A stretch of DNA of 64,000 bases from Nostoc sp. TH1S01 (GTDB lineage Bacteria > Cyanobacteriota > Cyanobacteriia > Cyanobacteriales > Nostocaceae), in contig JAGKSW010000015.1 in the NCBI GenBank assembly GCA_018993265.1, forward strand, positions 62,001 through 126,000. Direction: 5' to 3'. The notes beneath the pieces were generated by a model that did no database searches, had not been told where the DNA came from, and worked only from the letters and a program-made list of their open reading frames with translations. This document shows, in pieces, positions 9,009 through 18,992 of this stretch. The stretch's first letter is position 1. Each line of letters opens with the position of its first letter. The position numbers and the translations under genes are program-made.

Positions 9009-9947
9009 ATGACATTTAGCATTGTGATCACTACCTATAATCGCGTCAGCTTACTACGTCGAGCTGTTGATTCTGCCATCAACCAGACAATTCCTTGTGA
9101 AGTGATTGTAGCTGATGATTGTTCCACTGATAGCACGCAAGCTTATGTAGAAAGCTTAGGTGATAGAGTTATTTACCATCGCAATGAAGTAAATAAAGGT
9201 CATGCAGCCACAGTAAATGCCGGAGTCAATCAAGCTAGCGGTGAATGGATTAAGTTTTTGGATGATGACGACTACCTGGCTACTAATTGTATAGAAGAGA
9301 TGGCGAAGGCGATCGCTCTTTGCCCAAGCGCAGTGATTTGCTCTTGTGTGGCGGCTCAAGTAGATGAACATCAAGTAGAACTCAACCGCACACCTCAGCT
9401 TGGCCCTGGTTTGGCTTTTTCTGTTCCTCAAGCCGATATTCACTACGGTATGTTGTTGGAATTATTGCCTTTTGGTACACCTGTACAAGTAGCTTGCAGT
9501 CGTGATGCTTTTTGGAAAACAGGAGGGTGGGATTCACAATTAGATGCTAATTGTGATGATATCGATTCTTGGGTACGGATTGCCCAATTTGGGGATGCGA
9601 TTTTTCTAAATCAATGTTTAGCTTATCGTACCATTTGGCAAGGTGCTTATAATCACAAATTTGCTGTCTCTAAACGTTTAGATACCAATATTTTGATCAA
9701 AGAAAAAATTTATGCTTTAGTTAATGAAAATTATCGTGACAATCTACCCAAAATGGCGGATATACAAAAATATCTCATATTACATTGGGCGTTTGTAGCA
9801 CTAAAACAGAAAAATTTTACAGAGTTTTTGATGCTGTTGAATAAATCTGCTTTTTCACTCATGACATGGAAGATTTTTCTAACTACTGTGTTATTCCGAC
9901 GCTTACACTTTCATACTAAAGTGATTCGCAAGTTTGTCTTAAATTAG
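9009..9947 (+). CDS. Glycosyltransferase family 2
   Basis: 312 residues from ATG 9009 (a GTG at 9000 is possible but less likely). N-terminal GT-A fold begins FSIVITTYNRVSLLRRAVDSAINQ. The nucleotide-sugar signature is VIVADDCSTDST and the metal-binding DXD-type motif is FLDDDDYL. The C-terminal third is helical and basic without an obvious TM anchor. It probably transfers a sugar to a polysaccharide or glycolipid; donor and acceptor cannot be told. It stands alone, divergent from rplS. Confidence 0.88.
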   Translation: MTFSIVITTYNRVSLLRRAVDSAINQTIPCEVIVADDCSTDSTQAYVESLGDRVIYHRNEVNKGHAATVNAGVNQASGEWIKFLDDDDYLATNCIEEMAKAIALCPSAVICSCVAAQVDEHQVELNRTPQLGPGLAFSVPQADIHYGMLLELLPFGTPVQVACSRDAFWKTGGWDSQLDANCDDIDSWVRIAQFGDAIFLNQCLAYRTIWQGAYNHKFAVSKRLDTNILIKEKIYALVNENYRDNLPKMADIQKYLILHWAFVALKQKNFTEFLMLLNKSAFSLMTWKIFLTTVLFRRLHFHTKVIRKFVLN

Positions 9948-10110
9948 AATTACAGCAAAAATGAGTTATCAAACATTTACAAAAAAGTTGTGAATAGAAA
10001 TCGCAGCATTGTTTATATATTATGTATAGCCACAATTTCAATTCACTTCAAATAAACAAAATTCTACTTAGTGTTTTCTGGGTTATTGTCCCTTTATTTT
10101 CTAAATTTCA

Positions 10111-13100
10111 TTAGTAATACCTTTTTTTCCACTTATCAAACTTGGTTAACATTGGCTTCATCCAACCGAAATCTAAGATATCGTGCAGCAGAGTGTAAAA
10201 ACAGGGGATTATAAAGAGCGTCAATACAGTTGCTAGAGATAAACCGGAAAACACAACTACGCCCAATGGTTGCAAAAATTCTGAGCCTTCTCCAATTCCC
10301 AATGCTAAGGGAAACATACCTAAAACAGTGGTAATAGTAGTCATGAGTACAGGTCGTAATCGTTGAGGTGCAGCTTGTAAAATTGCAGTTTTGCGGTCTA
10401 TATTGTCTCGTTCTCGAAGTTGATTGGCTAACTCGACCATGATGATGGCATTGTTGACCACAATACCTACTAGCAATACTGCACCGACGATGACGGTTGC
10501 ACCAATAGCTGTTTTAGTGATGTAAAGCCCGAAAATCCCTCCGGCTAGTGCTAGGGGAATGGTAAACATAATTACCAAAGGATCAATCAGGGAGTTGTAT
10601 TGCACTGCCATGACTACAAATACCAAAAAGGTAGCTAATCCACCTAATAGTTGTAGTGAACTTTGCAATTGTTGATTCGATTCGGCAGCGGCGCTCGGCA
10701 AGACACTCACACCTTCTGGCAAATCTAGGTTATTTATTACTTGTTGCACCTGGGCTATAGCTTGACTTAAACTCGCGCCTTCGGTTAAATTCCCTGCTAA
10801 GATAACAACTTGACGCTGGTTAATGCGCTGAATTTCTCCGGGTGCTTGCCCTTCAACGATTCTGGCAACGTCACTTAAGCGAACTTGGCGATTGTTGTCT
10901 ACAAATAACGGTAATCTTTCTAATTGAGATGGTGCTTGCACTGCTGTTTCGTTCAGCTGGACGCGCACATCGACTAAGCGGTTACCACGTTGTAATTGAG
11001 TAGGAACGCTACCTTCTAGGGCAGTTTGAATGGTATCGCCAATATCTGTAGTAGTTAAACCCAAGGCTGCAACGCGCTCCCAGTTAGGCAAAATCTGAAT
11101 TTCTGGTTGGCGCTCATCAGCATCGGGACGAAACCTGGCAAGAGTGGCTTGTTCTTCTAAGGCGGCTAAGACTTGACGACCAACTTTTTGTAAGGTGTCT
11201 GGGTCGTTTCCTTGCAAAATCACGTCAACATCCGCACCGCGCACAGGGGAGTTATTTAAAATTAAACCTCGCACTTGTCCTGGTGAAAGGCGCAGGCGAA
11301 TTCCGGCTAAGTTTAATTTGTCAAGTTCTTGGGTGACTCGTTCTACATAAGCTTCGACATCTGTACCAGCTTTGAGGGTAATGTTGCTAGTACCGCGTAA
11401 AGGGTTGGCGTTGGTAGTGTTCCCAAATAAGGCTCCGCCAGCAGTAGAAAAGATATATTCTGTTTCTGGTTGGTTGCGAAGAATTTCATCTACCGCATTC
11501 ATGACTTTGAGGTTAGTTTCCAAGGGTGTACCCGGAGGAAACTGAGCATTTAAGTTAGCTTGTCCGGTATTTATTCTGGGGAGGATTTCTTGGGGAATTT
11601 GGGGAGCCATCCACAAACTACCGCCACCAAATAAAAGGAGGGCGATCGCAACTGTAACTATCCGCCAACGTAATATCATGCTTAAAAAGCCACCGTATCC
11701 TCTGGTAGCAGCATCAAAACGGCGGTTAAATTCTTTGAGGAACCAAAATTCACTCAAACGGCTTGAAAATTTCCATCCCAACATCCGGGATGCCATCATC
11801 GGCACAACGGTGACAGCGATTAAAATTGAAGCCGCAACGGAAAAGCTGATAGTCAGAATTAATTCATTGAAGAGCAGGGCGATAAATCCACCGATGAGCA
11901 AAAATGGTAATACTGCGACTAAGTTAGTACTGGTTGAAGCTACTAAGGCTGATTCGACTTCGCGGCTACTTTGTTCTGATTGATTGATTAATTGTTGTTG
12001 ATTTAATTTGCTTCTCGCACTTTTGCCAGGTGTCATACCTACACCTTCGGCAATGTTCTCTAACATCACGATGGAATTATCCACCACAATACCTACACCC
12101 AGAGCTAAACCACCCAAACTAAAAACGTTCAGAGATAAGCCAAATAACCCCATCAAGATAATTGCGGCGAGGGTGGCTAAGGGAATAGCGAGGACAATGA
12201 TAAAAGTTTGCCGTAGAGAACCTAAAAATAGAAGAACTGCGATCGCTGCCAGCCCCGTTCCAATTAACCCAGAACTTGTAACATTAGAAATAGAATTACG
12301 GATAAACCGTGATTCATCTAACGTGGCTGTAATCACCGTTCCTTCAGGAATCACACCAGACTGGCGCAGTTCTTCTACACGTTTTTTCACACCATCCACA
12401 ACGTTGATAGTATTAGCATCTGGTTGTTTTTGAATACTGACTTTGACGGCTGGTTCACCATTTAAAGAAACGAAAACCCTTTGGAGTTCTGAGCCGTCTA
12501 TAACTTCAGCAAAGTCTCGCAAATAAACGCGGCGAGTAGGAACTGTTGATTGAGTATTGTTCGTGTTAGCAGCATCAGATGATACTTCAAAGGATAAATC
12601 TCGAAGTTCATCTGCACTGCGAAACCGTCCCACAGTCCGAGTTAATGGTTCAGAATTCTGCCCTAAAATTCGACCACCGGAAATATCTTGGTTGCGGTCT
12701 CTTAATTCATCTAAGACATCCGTTAAACCAACACCCAAGGCTTGCAAGCGGTCTAAATCAATATTGACTCTAACTTCTTCAGGCACTCCTCCCGATACGT
12801 CTACTCCGGCTACTCCAGGAACAACGCCTAGTTCACGAGCGAGTTCTTCTTCGGCAAAAACGCGCAAATCTACACCTTGCAAAGTTGGTGAAGTTAACGC
12901 CATTTCATAAACAGGTAACTGGGAAGGATCTACTTTAAATAAACGTGGTTCTTCTAAGGTATCTGGTAAAGTACCTCTGGCTCGGTTAAATGCAGCTGTC
13001 GCATCATTTAAAGCTTGGTCAATATTACCTCCCGGTTGAAAGTACAAATCTAAACTTACTTGCCCTTCACGGGTTTGCGAAAAAACTTGTACTACACCTT

Positions 13101-13350
13101 CGGTCGCGGAAAAAGCTTCTTCTAAAGGCTTGGTGACTTCATCAATTGCTACTTCTGGCGAAATTCCTGGTGCTTGTATCCGTACACCAATCCGGGGATA
13201 GGTAATTGATGGCAGTAAATCTACAGGTAATTTAACGATAAAAAATACACCCATCACGATTACCGCCAAGGTGAGCATGAGCGTACCGATATGTTGGCGG
13301 ATGGAGATAGAGCTAATACTAAATCCGCCGCTTTTTTGGACTTGCTGCAT
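10111..13350 (-). CDS. RND-family efflux pump permease (AcrB/HAE1 type)
   Basis: 1079 residues, normal for the family. N-terminal cytoplasmic start ISSISIRQHIGTLMLTLAVIVMGVFFIVKLPVDLLPSITYPRI. Two large periplasmic domains alternate with TM helices. The TM4 proton-relay motif GVGIVVDNSIVMLEN is intact, and a second repeat VGIVVNNAIIMVELANQ is present. An extra loop between the TM4 and TM5 regions (SARSKLNQQQLINQSEQSS) looks cyanobacterial. It uses proton motive force to export hydrophobic compounds. Directly downstream of its adaptor gene (30-base gap); no TolC-type outer membrane gene is nearby. Confidence 0.95.
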   Translation of the reverse strand: MQQVQKSGGFSISSISIRQHIGTLMLTLAVIVMGVFFIVKLPVDLLPSITYPRIGVRIQAPGISPEVAIDEVTKPLEEAFSATEGVVQVFSQTREGQVSLDLYFQPGGNIDQALNDATAAFNRARGTLPDTLEEPRLFKVDPSQLPVYEMALTSPTLQGVDLRVFAEEELARELGVVPGVAGVDVSGGVPEEVRVNIDLDRLQALGVGLTDVLDELRDRNQDISGGRILGQNSEPLTRTVGRFRSADELRDLSFEVSSDAANTNNTQSTVPTRRVYLRDFAEVIDGSELQRVFVSLNGEPAVKVSIQKQPDANTINVVDGVKKRVEELRQSGVIPEGTVITATLDESRFIRNSISNVTSSGLIGTGLAAIAVLLFLGSLRQTFIIVLAIPLATLAAIILMGLFGLSLNVFSLGGLALGVGIVVDNSIVMLENIAEGVGMTPGKSARSKLNQQQLINQSEQSSREVESALVASTSTNLVAVLPFLLIGGFIALLFNELILTISFSVAASILIAVTVVPMMASRMLGWKFSSRLSEFWFLKEFNRRFDAATRGYGGFLSMILRWRIVTVAIALLLFGGGSLWMAPQIPQEILPRINTGQANLNAQFPPGTPLETNLKVMNAVDEILRNQPETEYIFSTAGGALFGNTTNANPLRGTSNITLKAGTDVEAYVERVTQELDKLNLAGIRLRLSPGQVRGLILNNSPVRGADVDVILQGNDPDTLQKVGRQVLAALEEQATLARFRPDADERQPEIQILPNWERVAALGLTTTDIGDTIQTALEGSVPTQLQRGNRLVDVRVQLNETAVQAPSQLERLPLFVDNNRQVRLSDVARIVEGQAPGEIQRINQRQVVILAGNLTEGASLSQAIAQVQQVINNLDLPEGVSVLPSAAAESNQQLQSSLQLLGGLATFLVFVVMAVQYNSLIDPLVIMFTIPLALAGGIFGLYITKTAIGATVIVGAVLLVGIVVNNAIIMVELANQLRERDNIDRKTAILQAAPQRLRPVLMTTITTVLGMFPLALGIGEGSEFLQPLGVVVFSGLSLATVLTLFIIPCFYTLLHDILDFGWMKPMLTKFDKWKKRYY

Positions 13351-13380
13351 AGTTATGATTGCACTCCAAATCTTAAATTC

Positions 13381-14718
13381 TTAATTTCTGGTTTGGCGCG
13401 GTGTAGAATTCGATTCGCCTGTTTCGGAGAGAATTGAAAGACGTACAGGGTTGCCATCTTTTAAAGGTCTACCACTGCGAACTACGTAGCGTTCTCCTGG
13501 TTGTAAACCCGATAAAATTTCTACTTTGCTGTCAGCTTTGTTACCCAAGGTAACGGTACGCGCTGCTACTTTTGGCTGTCCTGGGGTGTCTGTAAGTACG
13601 AAGATGGTGCCATTTGTCTGGTTTCCAGAAGCCTGTTTATCTGTGGCTGCTGTTTGTTGAATGGCGGTTTGCGAAACTACGACTCGTGGTTGGGTTTTGG
13701 TTTCAAAATTAACTCGCGCTAACAGTCCGCTACCAATATTGCTGTTACTGTTAGGAACTTCCACTTCTACTGGGATGAGGCGAGCAGTAGCATCGGCGGC
13801 TGGCGATATGCGGATGACTCTACCAGTTAAGCTTCTTTGGGGAAAGGCATCTAACCGTACTTGTACAGATTGCCCAAGTTTAATTTTTGCCAGTTCTAAT
13901 TCGGAAACTTGGACAACAACTTTGACGCGGCTGAAGTCGCCAATTTGCAAAACTTCGCTACCTGCTTGCAAAAGATTTCCTGGTTCTGTAACTTTGCCTG
14001 TGACTACGCCACTGATGGGGGAAATAAGGCGGGAATAGGAACGGCGTTCTTTGGCTTGAGCGACGACTGCTTGTTGTGCTTGGACTCTCCCTTGGGCGGC
14101 GGCGACGGCTTGCTGTTCTGTGCGGACTTGCTCAATTGCAGCCCGTAAGGCTTGAGCGGCTGTTTGGGCTTGGGTGCGTGCTTGTTCAGCAGTTTGCTCG
14201 GCGATCGCACCTTCTCTATATAATTGCTGTTGTCTCTGGGAGTCAGCTTGTGCTTGCACTAGTTGTAACCGCAGTCTTTCAACTTCTGCACGGGCATTAC
14301 TTACTTGGGTTGCGGCTCTAGCTACTTCCGATTTTTGGGCGGCGAGTTCGGCTTCGGCTTGTTTTAATTCTGTCAGCAGCAAGGCATCATCTAACTGGCC
14401 AATATTCTGCCCCTTGCTGACTCGATCACCTACATCTACGTTTAACGATAATAGCCGTGCTTCTACTTGCGATCGCAGCGATACGGTGCGGAAAGGGATA
14501 GTTGTACCTGTATACTCTGGCTGTTTTAAAAGTGTATCTGTACGGGCGATCGCTACATCTACAGGTGTTGCACCACTTTGTTGTCCACCTCTACGTTGTT
14601 GCGATTGTGCTTCGGCTGCTTCTTTGGGTAGAGAAGCACAACTAGCTGATAGTAATCCTGTAGTTAATAAGCAAGCAAATAATGATATGAATTTCCTTGT
14701 TTCGCTGTCAGGAAACAT
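13381..14718 (-). CDS. RND efflux periplasmic adaptor (membrane fusion protein)
   Basis: I place the start at ATG 14718 (MFPDSETRKFISLFACLLTTG...), giving 445 residues and a lipoprotein-like signal ending LSASC; a longer frame opens at 14814. It has the lipoyl/barrel halves (RSQVEARLLSLNVDVGDRVSKGQ and SPISGVVTGKVTEPGNLLQAG) flanking a long Gln/Ala-rich coiled-coil hairpin, then a beta-barrel and membrane-proximal domain. It links the pump at 10111-13350 to an outer membrane channel encoded elsewhere. Confidence 0.93.
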   Translation of the reverse strand: MFPDSETRKFISLFACLLTTGLLSASCASLPKEAAEAQSQQRRGGQQSGATPVDVAIARTDTLLKQPEYTGTTIPFRTVSLRSQVEARLLSLNVDVGDRVSKGQNIGQLDDALLLTELKQAEAELAAQKSEVARAATQVSNARAEVERLRLQLVQAQADSQRQQQLYREGAIAEQTAEQARTQAQTAAQALRAAIEQVRTEQQAVAAAQGRVQAQQAVVAQAKERRSYSRLISPISGVVTGKVTEPGNLLQAGSEVLQIGDFSRVKVVVQVSELELAKIKLGQSVQVRLDAFPQRSLTGRVIRISPAADATARLIPVEVEVPNSNSNIGSGLLARVNFETKTQPRVVVSQTAIQQTAATDKQASGNQTNGTIFVLTDTPGQPKVAARTVTLGNKADSKVEILSGLQPGERYVVRSGRPLKDGNPVRLSILSETGESNSTPRQTRN

Positions 14719-14814
14719 CCTCTTGTTGATTGGTTTTCCTACGTTAATGTTGGCGATTAAATCGAACTGGCTATTCATCACTTGGATTGGAGCTAGGTAG
14801 GTTTGCTGTTTCAT

Positions 14815-15349
14815 CGATTTTTGCGGTTGTCCGTTTCAAATCATTTATTTTGCTTATATAAAAATTTTTGCCAAAAATAGCAGCCTTTTATACCAAGTCA
14901 TTCTGAATATATTTCCCTAGATAGAAGAATTAATCATAAATAAATGTTGTGATAAATATTCTTGTGTCAATTTTTACTACTTTTATCAAATTAAAGTTTA
15001 GAAAAACACCCCTATCTGCTAATGCAGATTTAGAATGGTTGGAAATTTGATAAAATCAAAATAGCGATATGTTTTCCTCAAATCTTCGCCATAAATCTTA
15101 GATATGAGTTTTATGAAAATCCAAAATTAGCGCTAATTTTAGACCTAATTTTGGTGTTAGCACTCATCAAATAATGATATTTAGTTTTACTAAGTATAAC
15201 TAATATATACTAGCAAAGCTGCTAAGAAAGCAATCGGCAAGTCTCAGTATTTATGAGATATATTAAAAAATCTAAACCGTAATTGTCTTTTGTCACCATG
15301 TAGTATACGTACAAACGTTATTTTTTAGGATAGGCGAGGACAATAACGC
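14815..15349. promoter_or_regulatory. Divergent intergenic region with AT-rich palindrome
   Basis: Separates the efflux operon from the lyase gene. AAAATTAGCGCTAATTTT (15123-15140) is a perfect 18-base palindrome. The same half-site recurs as CTAATTTTGG (15145-15154), which can pair instead with CCAAAATTAG (15121-15130). This could be an operator or an RNA switch; there is no direct evidence of function. Confidence 0.4.
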
Positions 15350-15889
15350 GTGACATCACCGCTAAGACTGACTCAAACCACTCAGGAAGCAGAAATTACA
15401 GAATTTTTCCAAAAATCAGCCGGCCAGTGGCGCTCAGAAAGACGCTACTATACTCTGCCAGAGGGCGAAACCAAAGAAATGGTGAGTATAATCACCATTC
15501 GGTTTTTAGAGAGAGGATGTACTCAATTGCAAACACTGGCGCAACTGCACAATTTACCTGATGCATTTAGTTTGATATGTGGTGCAGAAGTATTATGGAA
15601 TAGTACTGATAAACTAAAAGGTAGACAAGAATCTCAAGGTTCAACATTATTTGGTGCATTAGGAAATATTTTGTACCGCGATCGCGGTTTTGCCACATCC
15701 AAACCAATCACCGCAGAGTATAATTTCCCTAATTCTGAAACTCTATGTTTACGAACTGAGTACAACGGCTCAGTGTTTGAGGAAGAATTAAAGTTAATTG
15801 GTCATAAATATCGCACCAGACAAACAATCATCTCTCGCGCTGGTGAACAGTTAATGATTGGTCAATATTTGGAAAAGCGAATTGACTAA
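15350..15889 (+). CDS. Phycobiliprotein lyase, CpcS/CpeS family
   Basis: 179 residues from GTG 15350. It matches the lipocalin-like CpcS/CpeS lyases: ITEFFQKSAGQWRSERRYYTLP at the N-terminus and a beta-rich remainder ending QLMIGQYLEKRID. These proteins attach phycocyanobilin or a related bilin to cysteines of phycobiliproteins, such as beta-Cys82 or the allophycocyanin subunits. I cannot tell which subfamily (CpcS, CpcU, CpcV or CpeU type). Not linked to a phycobilisome operon here. Confidence 0.85.
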   Translation: MTSPLRLTQTTQEAEITEFFQKSAGQWRSERRYYTLPEGETKEMVSIITIRFLERGCTQLQTLAQLHNLPDAFSLICGAEVLWNSTDKLKGRQESQGSTLFGALGNILYRDRGFATSKPITAEYNFPNSETLCLRTEYNGSVFEEELKLIGHKYRTRQTIISRAGEQLMIGQYLEKRID

Positions 15890-15955
15890 TACCAATTTTA
15901 TGAGAAGCTGCACTCTATAAAATCCTGTAGAGACGTTATATACAACGTCTCTACA
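15889..15955 (+). repeat. Dispersed palindromic repeat, copy 2
   Basis: Second copy of the repeat at 4360-4425, in opposite orientation. The flank ATACCAATTTTAT...CTGCACT...AAATCC is followed by a 30-base near-perfect palindrome (15926-15955, half TGTAGAGACGTTATA). It overlaps the last base of the lyase stop codon, so it probably also serves as that gene's transcript end. Confidence 0.8.
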
Positions 15956-16048
15956 ACAATCAATAAATTACATTTTTCTCAAGAAACAGTTTGATCAAAA
16001 CAGAATACATACGTCAAACTTTCTTCTTTATGACTCTTCAATTCAAAG

Positions 16049-16798
16049 TCATAATGGCTTTTGATGAGGTACGCCAACAGCACGGGGAAATTGAGGCGGT
16101 GTGCTTGCTACTTTTCGCAAATATAAGCAGTGCCGAATGCTATTAGTGAGGGGAGTAGTGAATTGTTCAATTGATGCTATTTCGCCACCTAATTGTTTAA
16201 CAGCATTTTGCAAAGCAATAGTTTCTTCTTCAGTCCAAGTACCTCGATAAATTACAGCTAAACCACCTTTTTTAAGTAATGGTAAGCTGTATTCTGCACA
16301 TTCTGAAGCTGTACCGACGGCGCGAATCAGGGCAATATCATAGTTTTGGCGATGCTGAATTTGCTGGCCGATTTCCTCAACTCTACCAACCAGAGTTTTG
16401 CAATTGCTGAGTTCTAGTGTAGTTAATACTTTATCGATAAAAGCAATTTTTTTTCGGGTCGAATCTAGCAGAGTTATTTGGCTATTAGCCATAATCATGC
16501 CGACTGGAACACCGGGAAAGCCTGCACCTGTACCAATATCAATGACTGATGCGCCTGTTAGGAGAGATGCAATAAATTGGTTGTTCAGTACAATTCCCCG
16601 CAAGGAATCCCAGAGATGTTTTTCCCAAAATTCTTGAGGTTCTGTAATGCGAGTTAAGTTTAATTGGCTGTTCCCTTCCAGAATTAACTCATAAAGTTGC
16701 TGGAATTGTGTCTGTTGTTGGGTAGTTGGTTGCCAATTAAGTGTTTGCTGCCAAATTTCTGCCATTTCTGGCAGCAAGGGAGTTGTGGAATTAGTCAT
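16049..16798 (-). CDS. rsmG: 16S rRNA (guanine-527-N7)-methyltransferase RsmG
   Basis: 249 residues. SAM-binding motif VIDIGTGAGFPGVPVGM, followed by LLDSTRKKIAFIDKV and the conserved ALIRAVGTASECAEYSLPLLKKGG. Methylates G527 in the 530 loop of 16S rRNA. The protein is about 30 residues longer than the E. coli enzyme, mainly at both ends. Co-oriented with the ABC ATPase upstream, about 90 bases apart. Confidence 0.95.
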   Translation of the reverse strand: MTNSTTPLLPEMAEIWQQTLNWQPTTQQQTQFQQLYELILEGNSQLNLTRITEPQEFWEKHLWDSLRGIVLNNQFIASLLTGASVIDIGTGAGFPGVPVGMIMANSQITLLDSTRKKIAFIDKVLTTLELSNCKTLVGRVEEIGQQIQHRQNYDIALIRAVGTASECAEYSLPLLKKGGLAVIYRGTWTEEETIALQNAVKQLGGEIASIEQFTTPLTNSIRHCLYLRKVASTPPQFPRAVGVPHQKPL

Positions 16799-16886
16799 TA
16801 GTCAATGGTCAATAGTCAATAGTCAAAAGGCAAAAGACTCAAAGATGAAATTTCAGACTTCAGACTTCATACTTCAGACTTCTGAA
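16799..16886. repeat. Short tandem repeats
   Basis: GTCAATG/GTCAATA units are followed by CAGACTTCA/CATACTTCA units. This is heptamer-style spacer between rsmG and the ABC ATPase gene. Confidence 0.7.
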
Positions 16887-16887
16887 T

Positions 16888-17562
16888 TTATGCTGCTGCT
16901 TGGGGTTCTTTCACTTTACTACTAAGTGTTGCGGGATCAACTGATTGCAGTTCGCCATGATTGAGTGTCCAACAACGGTCTGCGATCGCTAACAAATCAC
17001 CAGCATCATGTGTTACTACTAACAATGTCCAGTCTTGTTTAAGTTTCGCCAATAAATTAACTAGTTGCTGGCGCATTGACCAATCTAAACCGGCTGTAGG
17101 TTCATCTAATAACAATAAATTTGGCTGACGAATCAATTGCACTGCTAAAGCTAAACGCCGTTGCTGTCCTCCACTTAAAGCATAAGGTGCAGCAGAAAGC
17201 GATAAATGCTCTAATCCTACTTCACTGAGAGCTTGCTTAACTCGTTCTGAGCCTAACTCTGGATGCCCTAAGCGCAATTCTTCTAAAATTGTCCCGCCGC
17301 AAAAGTGCCGTTCTGGAAACTGAAACACGATTCCAGCCAACTGTTGTAGCTGTTCGGCTATCAGTTGTTGTTCTCGCCAAAACACTGCGCCGGAAGTGGG
17401 TTCGGCCAGTCCAGACAAAATTTCGAGTAAGGTGCTTTTCCCAGAACCACTAGGGCCAATAATTAAACCTAATTGCTGAGGCGGTAATTCTAGGTTAACT
17501 GACTTAAGAATTGCTGTTGGGCAAGCTGTGGGATGATAAATTAAATTTCTGAGATAGAGCAT
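16888..17562 (-). CDS. ABC transporter ATP-binding protein (ECF/CbiO-like)
   Basis: 224 residues. Walker A GPSGSGKST (about 36-44), Q-loop VFQFPERHFCG, signature LSGGQQRRLALA, Walker B LLLLDEPTAGLD and H-loop VVTHD are all intact. The Q-loop form VFQFPE resembles energy-coupling-factor and plastid NAP14/ABCI11-type ATPases. No permease gene is adjacent, so the substrate is unknown; metal or vitamin uptake are guesses from the family. Confidence 0.88.
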   Translation of the reverse strand: MLYLRNLIYHPTACPTAILKSVNLELPPQQLGLIIGPSGSGKSTLLEILSGLAEPTSGAVFWREQQLIAEQLQQLAGIVFQFPERHFCGGTILEELRLGHPELGSERVKQALSEVGLEHLSLSAAPYALSGGQQRRLALAVQLIRQPNLLLLDEPTAGLDWSMRQQLVNLLAKLKQDWTLLVVTHDAGDLLAIADRCWTLNHGELQSVDPATLSSKVKEPQAAA

Positions 17563-17856
17563 TTGTTAAAATTACCAAAAATTGGCGAATAACTCACTAA
17601 CTAACGTTAACTACACCAAGTACAACCGGAGAATTCCGAAACGCTTCAAGCATAACCTCACAGCCAGACTATCTCTTTATTTTGGCAGAAGAACCCTTGA
17701 TTCAGACCTAGAACAATCATGGGAACTTGCAAAAATTAGCCAAGTCAACCTTTTGAGAAGCTGATGACTGAAATAAAACTAAATTGAGATGAAACATTTT
17801 TTGCATTCTAGGTAACATATAAAGCTATTTCAACCGCAATTATTCTGAGGGTGCTG

Positions 17857-18783
17857 ATGACTCAACGTTTTCCTGCTGCACAAATAGTATTTAATAAATT
17901 AACTAAGTTTGCCCAGGTAAGTTTTATCGGTGCGATCGCATTTCATCTCTGGGTGACTCCTTCTTTAGCTGGCGACCCCTTTGGCCGCAACGAACCACAT
18001 CAAATTGGCGATCATACAGAAGCAGCTTTTAAAGCTATTTTCCAACAAGGCAATTATCCCGAAGCCGAACGTCACCTCAAAGAAGCTTTAGCAAAAGAAG
18101 CAAATGAACCTTTAGCTTATGCAATGCAAGCATCTTTAGCATACTCAAAAGGAGATTTGACAGGTTTAGATAAATACAGCCAGCAGATTCTAGATGCTGG
18201 GCAGAAATTAGTTGCTAATGATCCTTTGCGTGGTAATTTATACACTGCCGTGGGGCATTTTTTTGAAGGTGCGGTAATTGTGACGCGGGAAGGTGCCGCG
18301 AAAGGTGCTACCCAAGCTTTAGGTCGGTTGCGGCAAGTTTACCAGTATTTGGATAAAGCCGAAGCGATTTCGCCAAAAGATCCAGAACTGAATTTACTCA
18401 GAGGCTATATGGATTTAATGCTATCTGTTAACTTGCCTTTTGCCAATCCTGATGAGGCGATTGGGCGGTTAGAGACAAGTGCAGCACCGAGATATTTAGC
18501 AGATCGAGGCATTGCTATTGGCTACCGAGATTTAAAACAATACACTCAAGCCTTAGATTATGCAAATCAAGCGATCAAAGGCGCACCCGATAACCCAGAG
18601 TTGTATTATCTCAAAGCGCAAATCCTCAAGGAAAAGGGAAGACGCGAAAAAAGTCAAGAGTTGCTGCGAGATGCGATCGCTAATTTTGACAAAGCTTTAA
18701 CCAAAAAATCCCAATTACCCGCTAGTTTGGTCAAGCAAATTGAACGAGAACGCAATAGTGCTGTTAACCAGCTAAATAAATAG
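17857..18783 (+). CDS. Exported TPR-repeat protein
   Basis: 308 residues from ATG 17857 (GTG 17851 also in frame). The N-terminal signal-like segment (VSFIGAIAFHLWVTPSLAGDPF) suggests export to the periplasm or thylakoid lumen. The remainder is TPR-like helical pairs: EAAFKAIFQQGNYPEAERHLKEALA, EPLAYAMQASLAYSKGDLTG and QYTQALDYANQAIKGAPDNPELYYLKAQIL. It resembles a conserved cyanobacterial TPR family of unknown function. Probably a scaffold protein. Confidence 0.75.
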   Translation: MTQRFPAAQIVFNKLTKFAQVSFIGAIAFHLWVTPSLAGDPFGRNEPHQIGDHTEAAFKAIFQQGNYPEAERHLKEALAKEANEPLAYAMQASLAYSKGDLTGLDKYSQQILDAGQKLVANDPLRGNLYTAVGHFFEGAVIVTREGAAKGATQALGRLRQVYQYLDKAEAISPKDPELNLLRGYMDLMLSVNLPFANPDEAIGRLETSAAPRYLADRGIAIGYRDLKQYTQALDYANQAIKGAPDNPELYYLKAQILKEKGRREKSQELLRDAIANFDKALTKKSQLPASLVKQIERERNSAVNQLNK

Positions 18784-18955
18784 GGATTAGGGGCTAGGGG
18801 CTAGAAATTAAATAGGGATTAGGGGCTAGAAATTAAGTAGGGATTAGGAACTAGGGGTTTGGGATTATAGAATATTAAGACTTACACACAACATCCCTAT
18901 ATCTCTAGCCTCTAACCCCTAACCCCTAACCTCTAGCCTCTAACCCCTACTTTGA
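18781..18955. repeat. Heptamer tandem repeats forming an inverted pair
   Basis: Left arm: repeated AGGGATTAGGGGCTAG units (18781-18865). Right arm: CCTCTAACCCCTAACCC units (18905-18950). The arms are complementary and could form a long hairpin. This is STRR DNA typical of heterocystous cyanobacteria. No gene here. Confidence 0.75.
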
Positions 18956-18992
18956 TATGCTTATTTTGAATAACAGTAATTGAGATAGTTGA

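Noticed and set aside
17582-17764. 60-codon frame between ABC ATPase and TPR gene
   Set aside because: No start context, basic random-looking peptide, no family.
18781-18955. Possible CRISPR array
   Set aside because: Repeat units are about 7-16 bases, contiguous and without spacers; these are STRR heptamers.
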